Shown: piece by piece, positions 54,591 through 63,461 of the stretch | Position numbering within the stretch: the first letter of the stretch is position 1 | Layout of the letters: each line of letters opens with the position of its first letter | Assembly: GCA_963839685.1 (NCBI GenBank) | Contig: CAWIVS010000009.1 | Coordinates: 73,584-137,583, forward strand | Length of the DNA stretch: 64,000 nucleotides | Reading direction: 5' to 3' | Origin: CADEED01 sp963839685 | GTDB taxonomy: Bacteria; Pseudomonadota; Gammaproteobacteria; Steroidobacterales; Steroidobacteraceae | Made by a program: the position numbers and the translations under genes | Notes under the pieces: generated by a model | What the model was told of the DNA's origin: nothing | The model's database searches: none | The model's input: the letters and a program-made list of their open reading frames with translations, nothing else

Positions 54591-56030
54591 ATGAATTCCA
54601 CCATCGCCTTCGACGCCGAGCTGCTGCGCCGCTACGACCAGCCGGGGCCGCGCTACACCTCGTACCCGACGGCGCCCGCCTTCGAGTCGGGCTTCGGTGC
54701 CGCGCAGCTGCGCGAACAGGCGTTGCGCACCAACCAGGAGCCCATCCCGCGGCCGCTATCGATCTACGTGCACGTGCCGTTCTGTTTCAGTCCCTGCTTC
54801 TATTGCGGCTGCAACCGCATCATCACGCGCGACACAGCGCGCGCCGCGCCCTATCTATTGCGGCTGGCACGCGAGGCCGAGCTGCTGGCGCACTGGTTCG
54901 ACCGCGACCGCGAGGTGGAGCAGGTGCACCTCGGGGGCGGCACGCCCAATTTCCTCAATCCCGAACAGGTTTTCGAGCTCATGGAAAGTCTGCGTAGCCA
55001 CTTCCCCCTGGCCACGCATGCCAACCGGGACTTTTCCATCGAGCTCGACCCCCGCTTCCTGCGCACCGGCGATATCGCGAGCTACGCCGCCGTCGGCTTT
55101 GGCCGCGCCAGCTTCGGTGTGCAGGACTTCGATCCGGTGGTGCAGCGCGCGGTGAATCGCGAGCAGTCCGTCGCGCAGACGCTCGAGGCAATCACCGCCT
55201 GTCGCGACAGCGGCTTCCGCTCCGTGAACGTGGATCTCATCTACGGTCTGCCGAAGCAGACCACGGCCGGTTTCGCGCGCACGCTGGACATCGTCACCGA
55301 CGCCCGCCCGGATCGCATCGCGGTTTACGGCTACGCGCACATGCCGCAGATGTTCAAGGCGCAGACGCAGATCGTGGAAGCCGATCTGCCGGATCCCGGC
55401 ACGAAATTGGCGCTGCTGCAGCTGGCCATCGCCAAGCTCACCGACGCCGGCTACCGGCACATCGGCATGGATCACTTCGCGCTGCCGGACGACGATCTGT
55501 CACTGGCGCAGGACTCGGGCAACCTGCACCGCAATTTCATGGGATACACGACGCACGCCGACTGCGATCTCATCGGGCTCGGCGTGAGCGCCATCAGCCA
55601 CATCGGCGATTCCTTCAGCCAGAATCCGCGCGAGTTGCCGGCCTGGGAAATCGCCGTCGATCGCGGGCAACCGCCGGTGTGGCGCGGCCTGGCGCTTTCT
55701 TTCGATGACCGGGTGCGTGGCGATGTGATCCAGCAGCTGATGTGCAACGGCGCCGTGGACGTGGCCGTCATCGAACGCCGTCATGACATCGATTTCCGGG
55801 AATACTTCGCGGCCAGTCTCGAACGCCTCGCGCCGCTGGTGCAGGACGGGCTCGTCGAGTTCGACCAGCAGCGCGTGGTCGCCACGTCGCGCGGCCGGCT
55901 GCTGCTGCGTATCATCGCCATGTGTTTCGACAACTACCTGGAAACACTCCGCAGCGGCGGCACGGCCCCGCTACTCGCGCGTCATCTAACGAGGAAAATG
56001 GGGACATTCCTATTTTCCCGGGGAAAATAG
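54591..56030 (+). CDS. hemN: Oxygen-independent coproporphyrinogen III dehydrogenase
   Basis: The 479-residue radical-SAM enzyme makes protoporphyrinogen IX without oxygen. It has the cluster motif CFSPCFYCGC, GGGTPNFL, NVDLIYGLPKQT and GMDHFALPDDDLSLAQ. The C-terminal HemN domain ends near MCFDNYLETL. The last ~10 residues (MGTFLFSRGK) are read from a REP-like repeat that supplies the stop codon, so the native C-terminus may have been changed. Its frame is the same as that of fnr, separated only by that stop. Confidence 0.95.
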   Translation: MNSTIAFDAELLRRYDQPGPRYTSYPTAPAFESGFGAAQLREQALRTNQEPIPRPLSIYVHVPFCFSPCFYCGCNRIITRDTARAAPYLLRLAREAELLAHWFDRDREVEQVHLGGGTPNFLNPEQVFELMESLRSHFPLATHANRDFSIELDPRFLRTGDIASYAAVGFGRASFGVQDFDPVVQRAVNREQSVAQTLEAITACRDSGFRSVNVDLIYGLPKQTTAGFARTLDIVTDARPDRIAVYGYAHMPQMFKAQTQIVEADLPDPGTKLALLQLAIAKLTDAGYRHIGMDHFALPDDDLSLAQDSGNLHRNFMGYTTHADCDLIGLGVSAISHIGDSFSQNPRELPAWEIAVDRGQPPVWRGLALSFDDRVRGDVIQQLMCNGAVDVAVIERRHDIDFREYFAASLERLAPLVQDGLVEFDQQRVVATSRGRLLLRIIAMCFDNYLETLRSGGTAPLLARHLTRKMGTFLFSRGK

Positions 56031-56046
56031 GAATGTCCCCATTTCC
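55995..56046. repeat. REP-like long palindrome between hemN and fnr
   Basis: Arms AAATGGGGACATTCCTATTT and its complement AAATAGGAATGTCCCCATTT are perfect, with TCCC-G-GGGA at the centre. Total arm length is 24 bp each. It supplies the hemN stop and lies where an fnr start would be expected. Confidence 0.92.
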
Positions 56047-56117
56047 GGCGAAATCCAATCGCCGACGACGGCGACGAGCTGCGTTTCTGCACCACCTGCG
56101 CGTTCTCCGCGGCGTGC

Positions 56118-56771
56118 ATGGAGCAGGGCTTTGACAAGAATCGGCTGGGCGAGCTGCACGTGCTGGTGGCGCACGTGGGCCCGTACGCCGAAGGTGAACA
56201 CATTTTTCGCGAGGGTGATCATTTCGATGCCATCGCCGCGGTACGTGCCGGCACGGTAAAAACCTACGTGACCGACAGCGAGGGCCGCGAGCAGGTGCAG
56301 GGATTTTTTCTGCCCGGCGAGGTCATCGGCCTGAACGCGATTTCGAGCGCGCGTTATCCCTGCAATGCGGTGGCGCTCGACCCGGTAATGCTGTGCCGAT
56401 TTTCCTTCCCTGACATCGCGGCGCTGGCCACGCGCATGCCGGGCCTGCAACAGCATTTGTTCCGACTGCTGAGCCAGGACATCGGCAAGGCGGCTCTGCT
56501 GGCCGGCAACTACACGGCCGACGAACGCCTGGCGGCGTTCCTGGTGTCATTGTCCCGGCGTTATGCCGCGCGGGGTTTTTCCGCCACGCGTTTCCGTCTC
56601 ACCATGACGCGCACCGACATCGCAAATTACCTGCGCCTCGCTTCCGAAAGCGTCAGTCGCGGCTTCCGCCGCCTGCAGGACACCGGCCTGGTGATGGTCG
56701 ACCGCCGAGAAATCGAGTTGCGCGATCTGGCAAGACTCGAAGCTTTGTCGAGCAACATCCTGCGCGACTGA
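56118..56771 (+). CDS. fnr: Fnr-type regulator, start codon for FeS motif missing
   Basis: From ATG 56118 the frame encodes 217 residues: a cNMP-like barrel, the dimer helix and a helix-turn-helix (LTMTRTDIANYLRLASESVSRGF). Upstream of this ATG and in the same frame are the codons for RFCTTCAFSAAC, the C-x2-C-x5-C cluster motif of Fnr; the fourth Cys is in MLCRFSF. Between the TAG at 56028-56030 and the motif no ATG, GTG or TTG is in frame. Starting at 56118 the protein would lose all three N-terminal ligands. Translation from ATC, CTG or after a frameshift is possible. Confidence 0.88.
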   Translation: MEQGFDKNRLGELHVLVAHVGPYAEGEHIFREGDHFDAIAAVRAGTVKTYVTDSEGREQVQGFFLPGEVIGLNAISSARYPCNAVALDPVMLCRFSFPDIAALATRMPGLQQHLFRLLSQDIGKAALLAGNYTADERLAAFLVSLSRRYAARGFSATRFRLTMTRTDIANYLRLASESVSRGFRRLQDTGLVMVDRREIELRDLARLEALSSNILRD

Positions 56772-57032
56772 TCAGATTCCGGCCTTGGCGAGCGCGTCGA
56801 CCAGCCGGCGCAGGGTTTCGGCAAGCGCGGGGTGATCGGCTTCGAATTTCACGGCCAGGCCTTCGAGACCCGATGCGCTCGGCGGCCGGGCGGGATCGTT
56901 CGTCGTGAGCACCTTCTCGATGTCGCTCAGCACGGTGCCGAGCAGGCGACGGTCTTCGGCGTTCAGCGACTGGGCGCTTCCCAACCGGGCGTGCAACTGG
57001 GTGAGCAGATTGCGCAGATCGCTTTCGTTCAT
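56772..57032 (-). CDS. DUF4404 family small protein
   Basis: The 86-residue protein matches DUF4404: LRNLLTQLHARLGSAQSL, LLGTVLSDIEKVL and HPALAETLRRLVDALAKAGI. It converges on fnr with stop codons abutting. Function unknown. ATG 57032 is preferred; 57062 adds ten residues. Confidence 0.75.
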   Translation of the reverse strand: MNESDLRNLLTQLHARLGSAQSLNAEDRRLLGTVLSDIEKVLTTNDPARPPSASGLEGLAVKFEADHPALAETLRRLVDALAKAGI

Positions 57033-57103
57033 CTGATGCACTCCGGTGGCCGTCCGCGGCACACACCTTAACGCATCCTACTTATGGGCAGGTTGCGTTC
57101 CAC

Positions 57104-57117
57104 CTGATCCAGGTCAG
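57104..57117 (+). promoter_or_regulatory. Fnr/Dnr-type site upstream of norB
   Basis: CTGATCCAGGTCAG is the same as before hemN, with the two preceding bases also shared. It lies about 58 nt upstream of the norB start. Confidence 0.7.
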
Positions 57118-57168
57118 TGCCGGGTGCGCGGCGCCGCGCCAGCATGAGCGCATCGTAAGGAGAAGGTC

Positions 57169-59433
57169 ATGAATACGAATCGCAGGCTGTGGGTCGGGCT
57201 CGGGGTCCTGCTGGCCGTTTCTTTCAGCGTCCTGTTGTGGGTCGGCACGGAAATTCACCGGGTGATGCCGCCGATTCCCGAGAAGGTGGTTTCCGAGTCC
57301 GGCGAAGTCCTCTACACACGCGCCGACATCGAAAAGGGCCGCCAGGTCTGGCAGTCCATCGGCGGACAGCAGTTGGGCTCCATCTGGGGCCATGGCAGCT
57401 ACGTCGCTCCGGACTGGACCGCCGACTGGCTGCACCGCGAAGCGATCGAATGGCTGAATCGGGACGCGCTCGACCGACACGGCGCGACCTACGAGGCGCT
57501 CGGCGCCGACGATCAGGCAGCCGCCGTCGCACGCCTCACCCCGCAGATACGCAAGAACACCTATGACGCCCCCAGCGGCACGGTGGTCGTGCCCGACGAT
57601 CGCGCCGAGGCCATGAAGGTCGTTGCGGCTCACTACGTCGCGCTGTTCGGCGACGACGCGGCGCTGTTGGATCTGCGCAAGGCCTACGCGATGAAGAATG
57701 GCACCGTGCTGGAGGCGGAGCATCGCCAGGCGCTCACCGCATTCGTGTGGTGGACGGCGTGGTCTGCGACCACCGTGCGCCCCGGTGGCAACGTCACGTA
57801 TACGAACAACTGGCCGCACGAGCCGCTGGTGGGCAACACCCCGCCCTCTCATCTGTTCATGTGGACGGTGTTCAGCGTGCTGTTCCTGATCGCCGGCATC
57901 GCGCTGCTCGGCTGGCACCACGCACGCCACAAGGACGAGGCCCTGCCGGTGCTGCCCGCCAGCGATCCGCTGGCGATGATTCGCATCACGCCTTCCATGC
58001 GCGCCACCGCGAAATACTTCTGGCTGGTGATCGCACTGTTCCTCACGCAGATCCTGCTGGGCGCGATCACCGCTCATTACCAGGTGGAGGGGCAGGAGGC
58101 CTACGGCTTCCAGCTCGCCGATGTCCTGCCCTACTCCCTGACCCGTACCTGGCACACCCAGCTGGCCGTGTTGTGGATTGCGACCGCGTGGCTGGGCATG
58201 GGTCTGTACATCGGCCCTGCGATCTCGGGACACGAGCCGAAGTACCAGCGGCTCGGCGTCAACGTGTTGTTCACCTGTCTCATCATCATTGTTGTAGGCG
58301 CGTTCACCGGCCAGTGGCTGGCCGTGATGCAGAAGTTAGGCCTGGCGAAGAACTTCTGGTTTGGCCACCAGGGCTGGGAATACGTCGACCTCGGCCGTTT
58401 CTGGCAGATCTTCCTGTTCGCGGGACTCGGCATCTGGTTGACGCTGGTGGGCCGCGCGCTCTGGCCTGCCATCAGGAAAGGGGGCGAGTCGAAGTCCATC
58501 ATCTCGCTGTTGTTTGCCTCGACTGTGTGCATCGGGCTGTTCTACGGCGCCGGGCTCATGTGGGGCGAGCACACGCACCTGTCGCTGGTCGAGTACTGGC
58601 GCTGGTGGGTGGTGCACCTGTGGGTGGAAGGTTTCTTCGAGGTGTTCGCCACCGCGGTCATTGCCTTCCTGTTCACGCGACTCGGACTGTTGCGCGTGAG
58701 CACGGCCACCACCGCGGTGTTGTTCGCCACGATTGTCTTTCTCTCCGGCGGCGTGCTCGGCACGTTGCATCACCTGTACTTCACCGGCACACCGACCGCG
58801 GTGATCGCGCTGGGCGCCAGCTTCTCTGCGCTCGAGGTGGTGCCGCTGGCCTTCATCGGCTTCGAGGCATACCAGACCTTCAAGCTGGGCCAGGCGACGC
58901 CGTGGATGCAGCGTTACCGCTGGCCCATCCTGTTCTTCACCGCGGTGGCATTCTGGAACGTGGTGGGCGCCGGGTTGTTTGGATTCCTGATCAATCCGCC
59001 GCTGCCGCTGTACTACATGCAGGGTCTCAATCTCACGCCGCTGCACGGTCACACGGCCCTGTTCGGGGTGTATGGCTTCCTCGGCATCGGGCTGATGTTG
59101 TTCTGCCTGCGCGGCCTGCGGCCGCACGTGGCCTGGAATGAGCGCGTGCTCAAGACCAGCTTCTGGGCATTCAACATCGGACTCACCGGCATGGCGCTGC
59201 TGACCCTGCTGCCCATCGGCATCATCCAGCTCAATGGTGCCATCGATCAGGGTTACTGGTATGCGCGCTCGGCCGAGCTCATGCAGAAGCCCATCATTCA
59301 CCTGCTGGTGTGGATGCGCGTCCCGGGCGACATCATCTTCAGCGTCGGGGCCCTGTCGCTGGCCTGGTTCGTGCTGCGTCTGTGGGTCGCGCCTGGGCGC
59401 GACCACGGAGAAGGTGGACGGCCGTCACGGTGA
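57169..59433 (+). CDS. norZ: Quinol-dependent nitric oxide reductase
   Basis: The 754-residue single-subunit qNor has an N-terminal helix and a soluble domain (GRQVWQSIGGQQLGSIWGHG) fused to the NorB-type catalytic core. The soluble domain lacks a CxxCH heme site, as in qNor. The core has WWVVHLWVEGFFEVFA with heme/FeB ligands and HHLYFTGTP. It reduces NO to N2O using quinol at the inner membrane. A good site (AAGGAGAAGGTC) precedes the ATG. Also named norB. Confidence 0.95.
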   Translation: MNTNRRLWVGLGVLLAVSFSVLLWVGTEIHRVMPPIPEKVVSESGEVLYTRADIEKGRQVWQSIGGQQLGSIWGHGSYVAPDWTADWLHREAIEWLNRDALDRHGATYEALGADDQAAAVARLTPQIRKNTYDAPSGTVVVPDDRAEAMKVVAAHYVALFGDDAALLDLRKAYAMKNGTVLEAEHRQALTAFVWWTAWSATTVRPGGNVTYTNNWPHEPLVGNTPPSHLFMWTVFSVLFLIAGIALLGWHHARHKDEALPVLPASDPLAMIRITPSMRATAKYFWLVIALFLTQILLGAITAHYQVEGQEAYGFQLADVLPYSLTRTWHTQLAVLWIATAWLGMGLYIGPAISGHEPKYQRLGVNVLFTCLIIIVVGAFTGQWLAVMQKLGLAKNFWFGHQGWEYVDLGRFWQIFLFAGLGIWLTLVGRALWPAIRKGGESKSIISLLFASTVCIGLFYGAGLMWGEHTHLSLVEYWRWWVVHLWVEGFFEVFATAVIAFLFTRLGLLRVSTATTAVLFATIVFLSGGVLGTLHHLYFTGTPTAVIALGASFSALEVVPLAFIGFEAYQTFKLGQATPWMQRYRWPILFFTAVAFWNVVGAGLFGFLINPPLPLYYMQGLNLTPLHGHTALFGVYGFLGIGLMLFCLRGLRPHVAWNERVLKTSFWAFNIGLTGMALLTLLPIGIIQLNGAIDQGYWYARSAELMQKPIIHLLVWMRVPGDIIFSVGALSLAWFVLRLWVAPGRDHGEGGRPSR

Positions 59434-60678
59434 CCGCGGCCGTAACATCGCAAGCCATACGTTTCACGGAAAGGGTGTCCGCCGCGCGCGTGCTCGCGGC
59501 GGCGCCGCACCGGCTGCTGTTCCTGGTCGGCGCCACCAACGTACTCGCGGCCATGGCGTGGTGGGCGGCGTGGCTGGTGGCCGCGCGCTGGCAGCTCTGG
59601 GAAGTGTCCCAGCCACCGCTGCCGGCCGGATGGATGCACGCCATCATCATGCAGTACCAGGTGCTGCCGTCATTCATCTTCGGTTTCCTGCTCACGGTGT
59701 TCCCGCGCTGGCTCAGCCTGCCGGCGCTGACGCCGCGGCACTATCTACCGGTGGGAATCGGACTGCTGGGCGGACAGTTGCTGACTCTCGCCGGGCTCGC
59801 CGGCAGCCTGCCGTTGCTGCGTGCCGGCGCGCTGCTCACTCTCTGCGGCTGGGCCATCGGCATGTTCTGGCTGGCGCGACTGCTGGTCCGTGCGGAAAGG
59901 ACGTCCCTGGCATGCGCTGAGCTGCATGGTGGCGCTCGGCTTCGGGCTCGTCGGGCTGGTGTTCCACCTGCTGCTCACGCTGCGAGTCGATGCGCAGGTG
60001 GCGTTCGTCGCCATCAAGTTCGGCGGCCTGCCGATGTTGCTGCCGATCTACTTCACGGTCTGCCACCGCATGATTCCCTTCTTCACCAACATCGTGGTGC
60101 GCGGTTACACGATGATTCGCCCAATGTGGGCGCTGGCAGCCACGTGGTTGCTGGTGGTCGCGCACCTGTGGCTGGAGCTGCAGCACGCGTACCAGTGGCT
60201 GTGGATCGCGGACGCGCCGCTGGCGGTGCTGTTCGCGGGCCTGCTGATCGGCTGGTGGCCGCGCGGCCCGGTGCCCGCACTGCTGCGCGTGTTGTACCTC
60301 GGCTTTGCGTGGCTGCCGATCGCCTTTGCGTTGTACGCCTGGCAAAGCACCTGGTTCGCGATCAGTGGCGAATTCCAGCTGGGCCGCGCGCCGGCACATG
60401 CGCTATTCGTCGGATTCTTCGGCAGCCTGCTGGTCGCCATGGTGACGCGAGTCACGCAGGGACACTCGGGACGCCCACTGGTGCTCGGCTCCGTGGCGGC
60501 GATCGCCTTCGTGATCGTGCAACTGGTCGCGGTGACTCGTGTGATTGCGGAACTGGTCCCGGACGCACTCGCCTGGCAGGCCGCGGCCGCGGCGGGCTGG
60601 CTGCTGGCCTTTCTGCCGTGGGTGCTGCGTTCGGGCTGGATCTACCTCACGCCACGCGCCGATGGTCAGCCGGGATGA
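59430..60678 (+). pseudogene. nnrS: NnrS family membrane protein, one frameshift
   Basis: NnrS is a heme-copper membrane protein linked to NO tolerance in denitrifiers. A GTG start overlaps the norZ stop. Frame 1 has helices such as LLFLVGATNVLAAMAWWAAW and LPSFIFGFLLTVFPRWL; frame 2 continues WHALSCMVALGFGLVG and runs to 60678 with HRMIPFFTNI. One extra base in AAA near 59897 separates them. The reading frame is otherwise complete, about 415 residues. Confidence 0.85.
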
Positions 60679-61079
60679 TGGAGTTCTACCCCCAGATCAA
60701 GTGGGTGCACGTGGCCGCGGTGATCGCGAGCGGCGGATTGTTCGCGCTGCGCGGCACCGGGACGCTGGCGGGCGCAACCTGGCCGATGTTCGCGCCGCTG
60801 CGTTATCTCAGCTACTCCATCGACACGGTATTGCTGACGGCCGCGCTCATGCTGGCCACGCTCCTGCACCAGTACCCCTTCGTGCACGCCTGGCTCACGG
60901 TCAAGGTGCTGCTGCTGGTCAGCTACATCTTGTTAGGCGGCTACGCGCTCAAGCGCGCGCGCACGCGCGCCGCGCGTGCCTGGTGCTTCGTCGCAGCAAT
61001 GCTGGTGTACGTCTTCATCGCCAGCGTGGCGCGCGCCCATCATCCGCTCGGTGCATTCGCCCGCATTGCCGGCAGTTAG
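60675..61079 (+). CDS. SirB2 family membrane protein
   Basis: The 134-residue protein has four helices and the SirB family segments: IKWVHVAAVIASGGLFALRG and DTVLLTAALMLATLLHQYP. Family function is unclear. It overlaps nnrS by ATGA and is therefore co-translated with it. Confidence 0.85.
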   Translation: MMEFYPQIKWVHVAAVIASGGLFALRGTGTLAGATWPMFAPLRYLSYSIDTVLLTAALMLATLLHQYPFVHAWLTVKVLLLVSYILLGGYALKRARTRAARAWCFVAAMLVYVFIASVARAHHPLGAFARIAGS

Positions 61080-61119
61080 GCCATACGCAACTCACCCTAT
61101 GGTCGCATTGTGGCAGGCG

Positions 61120-61133
61120 GTGATTTCATTCAA
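61120..61133 (+). promoter_or_regulatory. Possible Fnr/Dnr-type site upstream of nirK
   Basis: GTGATTTCATTCAA agrees with 8 of 10 fixed bases of TTGAT-N4-ATCAA. It lies 40 nt before the nirK ATG. Confidence 0.5.
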
Positions 61134-61173
61134 GGTCATTCATGAGGCCGGTCGTGCCTCGAGGATCGCGCAA

Positions 61174-62667
61174 ATGAAGAAGTGGCTGGTGATGATCGCC
61201 GCGGCAGGTTTTCTCGTGGCGTGTGGCGAGCGGACACCCGAGGCCGGCGCGACCGCCGCCGTGGACACCGGTGGCTCGCGCCAGGGTGACTTCGGCCCGC
61301 CACAGGGTGAACCCATCAAGGCGGCGCTCACGAGCCCGCCCCACGTTCCGCCGGCGACGGGGCGCAGCACACCTGCCAAAGTCATCGTCGAGCTCGAAGT
61401 GCAGGAGGTCGAGCGCGAGATCGCCGAGGGCGTGAAGTACACGTTCTGGACTTTTGGCGGAACCGTGCCGGGCAGCTTCATTCGCGTGCGCCAGGGCGAC
61501 ACGGTGGAGTTTCATCTCAAGAACCACCCCACCAGCAAGATGCCGCACAACATCGACCTGCATGGCGTCACCGGCCCAGGAGGCGGTGCCGCCTCGAGCT
61601 TCACGGCACCAGGCCATCGCACCCAGTTCACTTTCAAGGCGCTCAACCAGGGGCTTTATGTGTATCACTGCGCCACGGCGCCGGTGGGCATGCACGTGGC
61701 GAACGGAATGTATGGATTGATACTCGTCGAACCGCCGGAGGGAATGGCGCGCGTCGACCACGAGTTCTACGTCATGCAGGGCGACTTCTACACGGTCGGC
61801 AAGTATCGCGAGAAGGGCCACCAGCCCTTCGACATGCAGAAGGCCATCGACGAGAACCCGACGTACGTGCTCTTCAACGGCGCCGAGACCGCGCTCACCG
61901 GCCCCAATGCGCTCAAGTCGCAGACGGGCCAGCGCATCCGCATGTACGTGGGCAACGGCGGGCCGAACCTGGTGTCGAGCTTCCACCTGATCGGCGAGAT
62001 CTTCGACAAGGTGCAGTACGAAGGCGGCACGCACTTCCAGGAAAACGTGCAGACCACGCTGATCCCCGCCGGTGGCGCGGTCACGGTCGAATTCCACACC
62101 GAGGTGCCAGGCAACTACGTGCTGGTCGATCATTCCATCTTCCGCGCCTTCAACAAGGGCGCGCTCGCCATCCTCGAAGTGAGCGGTGGCCCGCGACCGG
62201 AGATCTATTCGGGCAAGCAGGTGGACGAGAGCTACCTCAGCGACAAGGTCGCAAGTCTCGCGCCCGTGGCAGCGGCAGCGGAAGCAAGCGCCGCCGGCAA
62301 TCTGACCCGGGAGCAGCAGATCAAGGCGGGCGAAGTGCTGTTCAAAGGCACCTGCTCGGCCTGTCACCAGGATGACGGCAAGGGGCTGCCGAATGTGTTC
62401 CCGCCGCTCGCCGGCTCTGACTACCTGGTCCAGAATCCCCAGCGCGCCATCGGGATCGCGCTGAATGGCCTCACCGGGCCGGTCACGGTCAACGGCGCGA
62501 CTTACAACTCGGTGATGCCGCCGATGAGCCAGCTCAACGACGATGAGATCGCCAATATCCTCACCTACGCGCTCAACAGCTGGGGCAACAGCGGCGGCGC
62601 GGTCACCAGCCAGCAGGTCAAGGCCGTGCGTGCCAGCACCAAGCGGGCCGAGGGAGCCGCACACTGA
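61174..62667 (+). CDS. nirK: Copper nitrite reductase, AniA-type lipoprotein with C-terminal cytochrome c
   Basis: The 497-residue protein reduces nitrite to NO. A lipoprotein signal ends LVAC at 17. The first cupredoxin domain has the copper ligands: His125, Asp128 (catalytic) and His130 in MPHNIDLH; His165, Cys166, His174 and Met179 in YHCATAPVGMHVANGM. The second cupredoxin has the remaining His sites. A c-type cytochrome domain follows (CSACH at 394-398; Met in VMPPMSQL), which may pass electrons to the copper. It overlaps nirV by one base. Confidence 0.95.
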   Translation: MKKWLVMIAAAGFLVACGERTPEAGATAAVDTGGSRQGDFGPPQGEPIKAALTSPPHVPPATGRSTPAKVIVELEVQEVEREIAEGVKYTFWTFGGTVPGSFIRVRQGDTVEFHLKNHPTSKMPHNIDLHGVTGPGGGAASSFTAPGHRTQFTFKALNQGLYVYHCATAPVGMHVANGMYGLILVEPPEGMARVDHEFYVMQGDFYTVGKYREKGHQPFDMQKAIDENPTYVLFNGAETALTGPNALKSQTGQRIRMYVGNGGPNLVSSFHLIGEIFDKVQYEGGTHFQENVQTTLIPAGGAVTVEFHTEVPGNYVLVDHSIFRAFNKGALAILEVSGGPRPEIYSGKQVDESYLSDKVASLAPVAAAAEASAAGNLTREQQIKAGEVLFKGTCSACHQDDGKGLPNVFPPLAGSDYLVQNPQRAIGIALNGLTGPVTVNGATYNSVMPPMSQLNDDEIANILTYALNSWGNSGGAVTSQQVKAVRASTKRAEGAAH

Positions 62668-63461
62668 TGCGTATCGCCCGGCGCCTCGGATGCCTGCTGA
62701 TACTGGCTGCCAGCTTGCCGGCAGCCTGGGCCGCGCCGGCCACCTCGCCGCGCGCAAAAATTTCCGGGGGCCAGTTCGCGACCATGCTGCCACCCGCGGC
62801 GCAGGTGAAGACGGCCACCGTGCGGCCATTCGCCATGGATCGCCGCACGGTGAGCAACGCCGACTTTGCGCGCTTCGTCGCCGGGCACGGCGACTGGCGA
62901 CGCGACGAAGTTGCCCGGGTATTCGCCGACGCGGGCTATCTGCGGCACTGGAATTCCGCGACCACGCCGGGCGCCTCGATCGACGCGCAACCCGTCACGC
63001 ATGTCAGCTGGTTCGCGGCCAAGGCGTACTGCGAAGCGCAGGGTGCGCGTCTGCCGAGCTGGCACGAATGGGAATTCGTGGCGGCGGCCTCGTCGACCGC
63101 GCCCGATGCGCGCCAGGATCCGCAATGGCGCCAGGCCATTCTCGACTGGTACGCGCGTCCCGCAACGGCGGCACTGCCCGCGGCCGGCAGCACGCCAGCC
63201 AATTTCTACGGCGTGCGCGACATGCACGGTGTGGTGTGGGAGTGGGTGCTGGATCTGGGCTCGCTGATGGTGTCGGCGGACAACCGCGAACAGGGTGATC
63301 CGGACCTGAAGCGCTTCTGCGGCACGGGCGCCCTCACGCTGGAGCAAAAAGAGAACTACGCGATGCTCATGCGCATCGCCACGCTGACCAGCATGCAGGC
63401 CAGCTACACTTCCTCGAGCATGGGATTCCGTTGCGTCGCCGGCCCCGAGCCGCAACCATGA
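62667..63461 (+). CDS. nirV: NirV-like formylglycine-generating-enzyme-fold protein
   Basis: The 264-residue protein has a signal peptide and an FGE-sulfatase fold: FAMDRRTVSNADFARFV, PVTHVSWFAAKAYCEAQGARLP, NFYGVRDMHGVVWEWV and SSSMGFRCV. The Cys pair of true formylglycine-generating enzymes is not obvious. NirV genes follow nirK in many denitrifiers; their exact role is unsettled. It overlaps nirK (TGATG) and the SCO gene (ATGA). Confidence 0.87.
   Translation: MRIARRLGCLLILAASLPAAWAAPATSPRAKISGGQFATMLPPAAQVKTATVRPFAMDRRTVSNADFARFVAGHGDWRRDEVARVFADAGYLRHWNSATTPGASIDAQPVTHVSWFAAKAYCEAQGARLPSWHEWEFVAAASSTAPDARQDPQWRQAILDWYARPATAALPAAGSTPANFYGVRDMHGVVWEWVLDLGSLMVSADNREQGDPDLKRFCGTGALTLEQKENYAMLMRIATLTSMQASYTSSSMGFRCVAGPEPQP

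Noticed and set aside
58336..59406. Long antisense open frame across the qNor gene
   Set aside because: High GC gives long antisense frames throughout; the sequence is His/Gln/Arg-rich with no family motif.
61126..62829. Long antisense frame of 567 codons over nirK
   Set aside because: It mirrors the conserved nirK codons and has no recognisable domain; a shadow.
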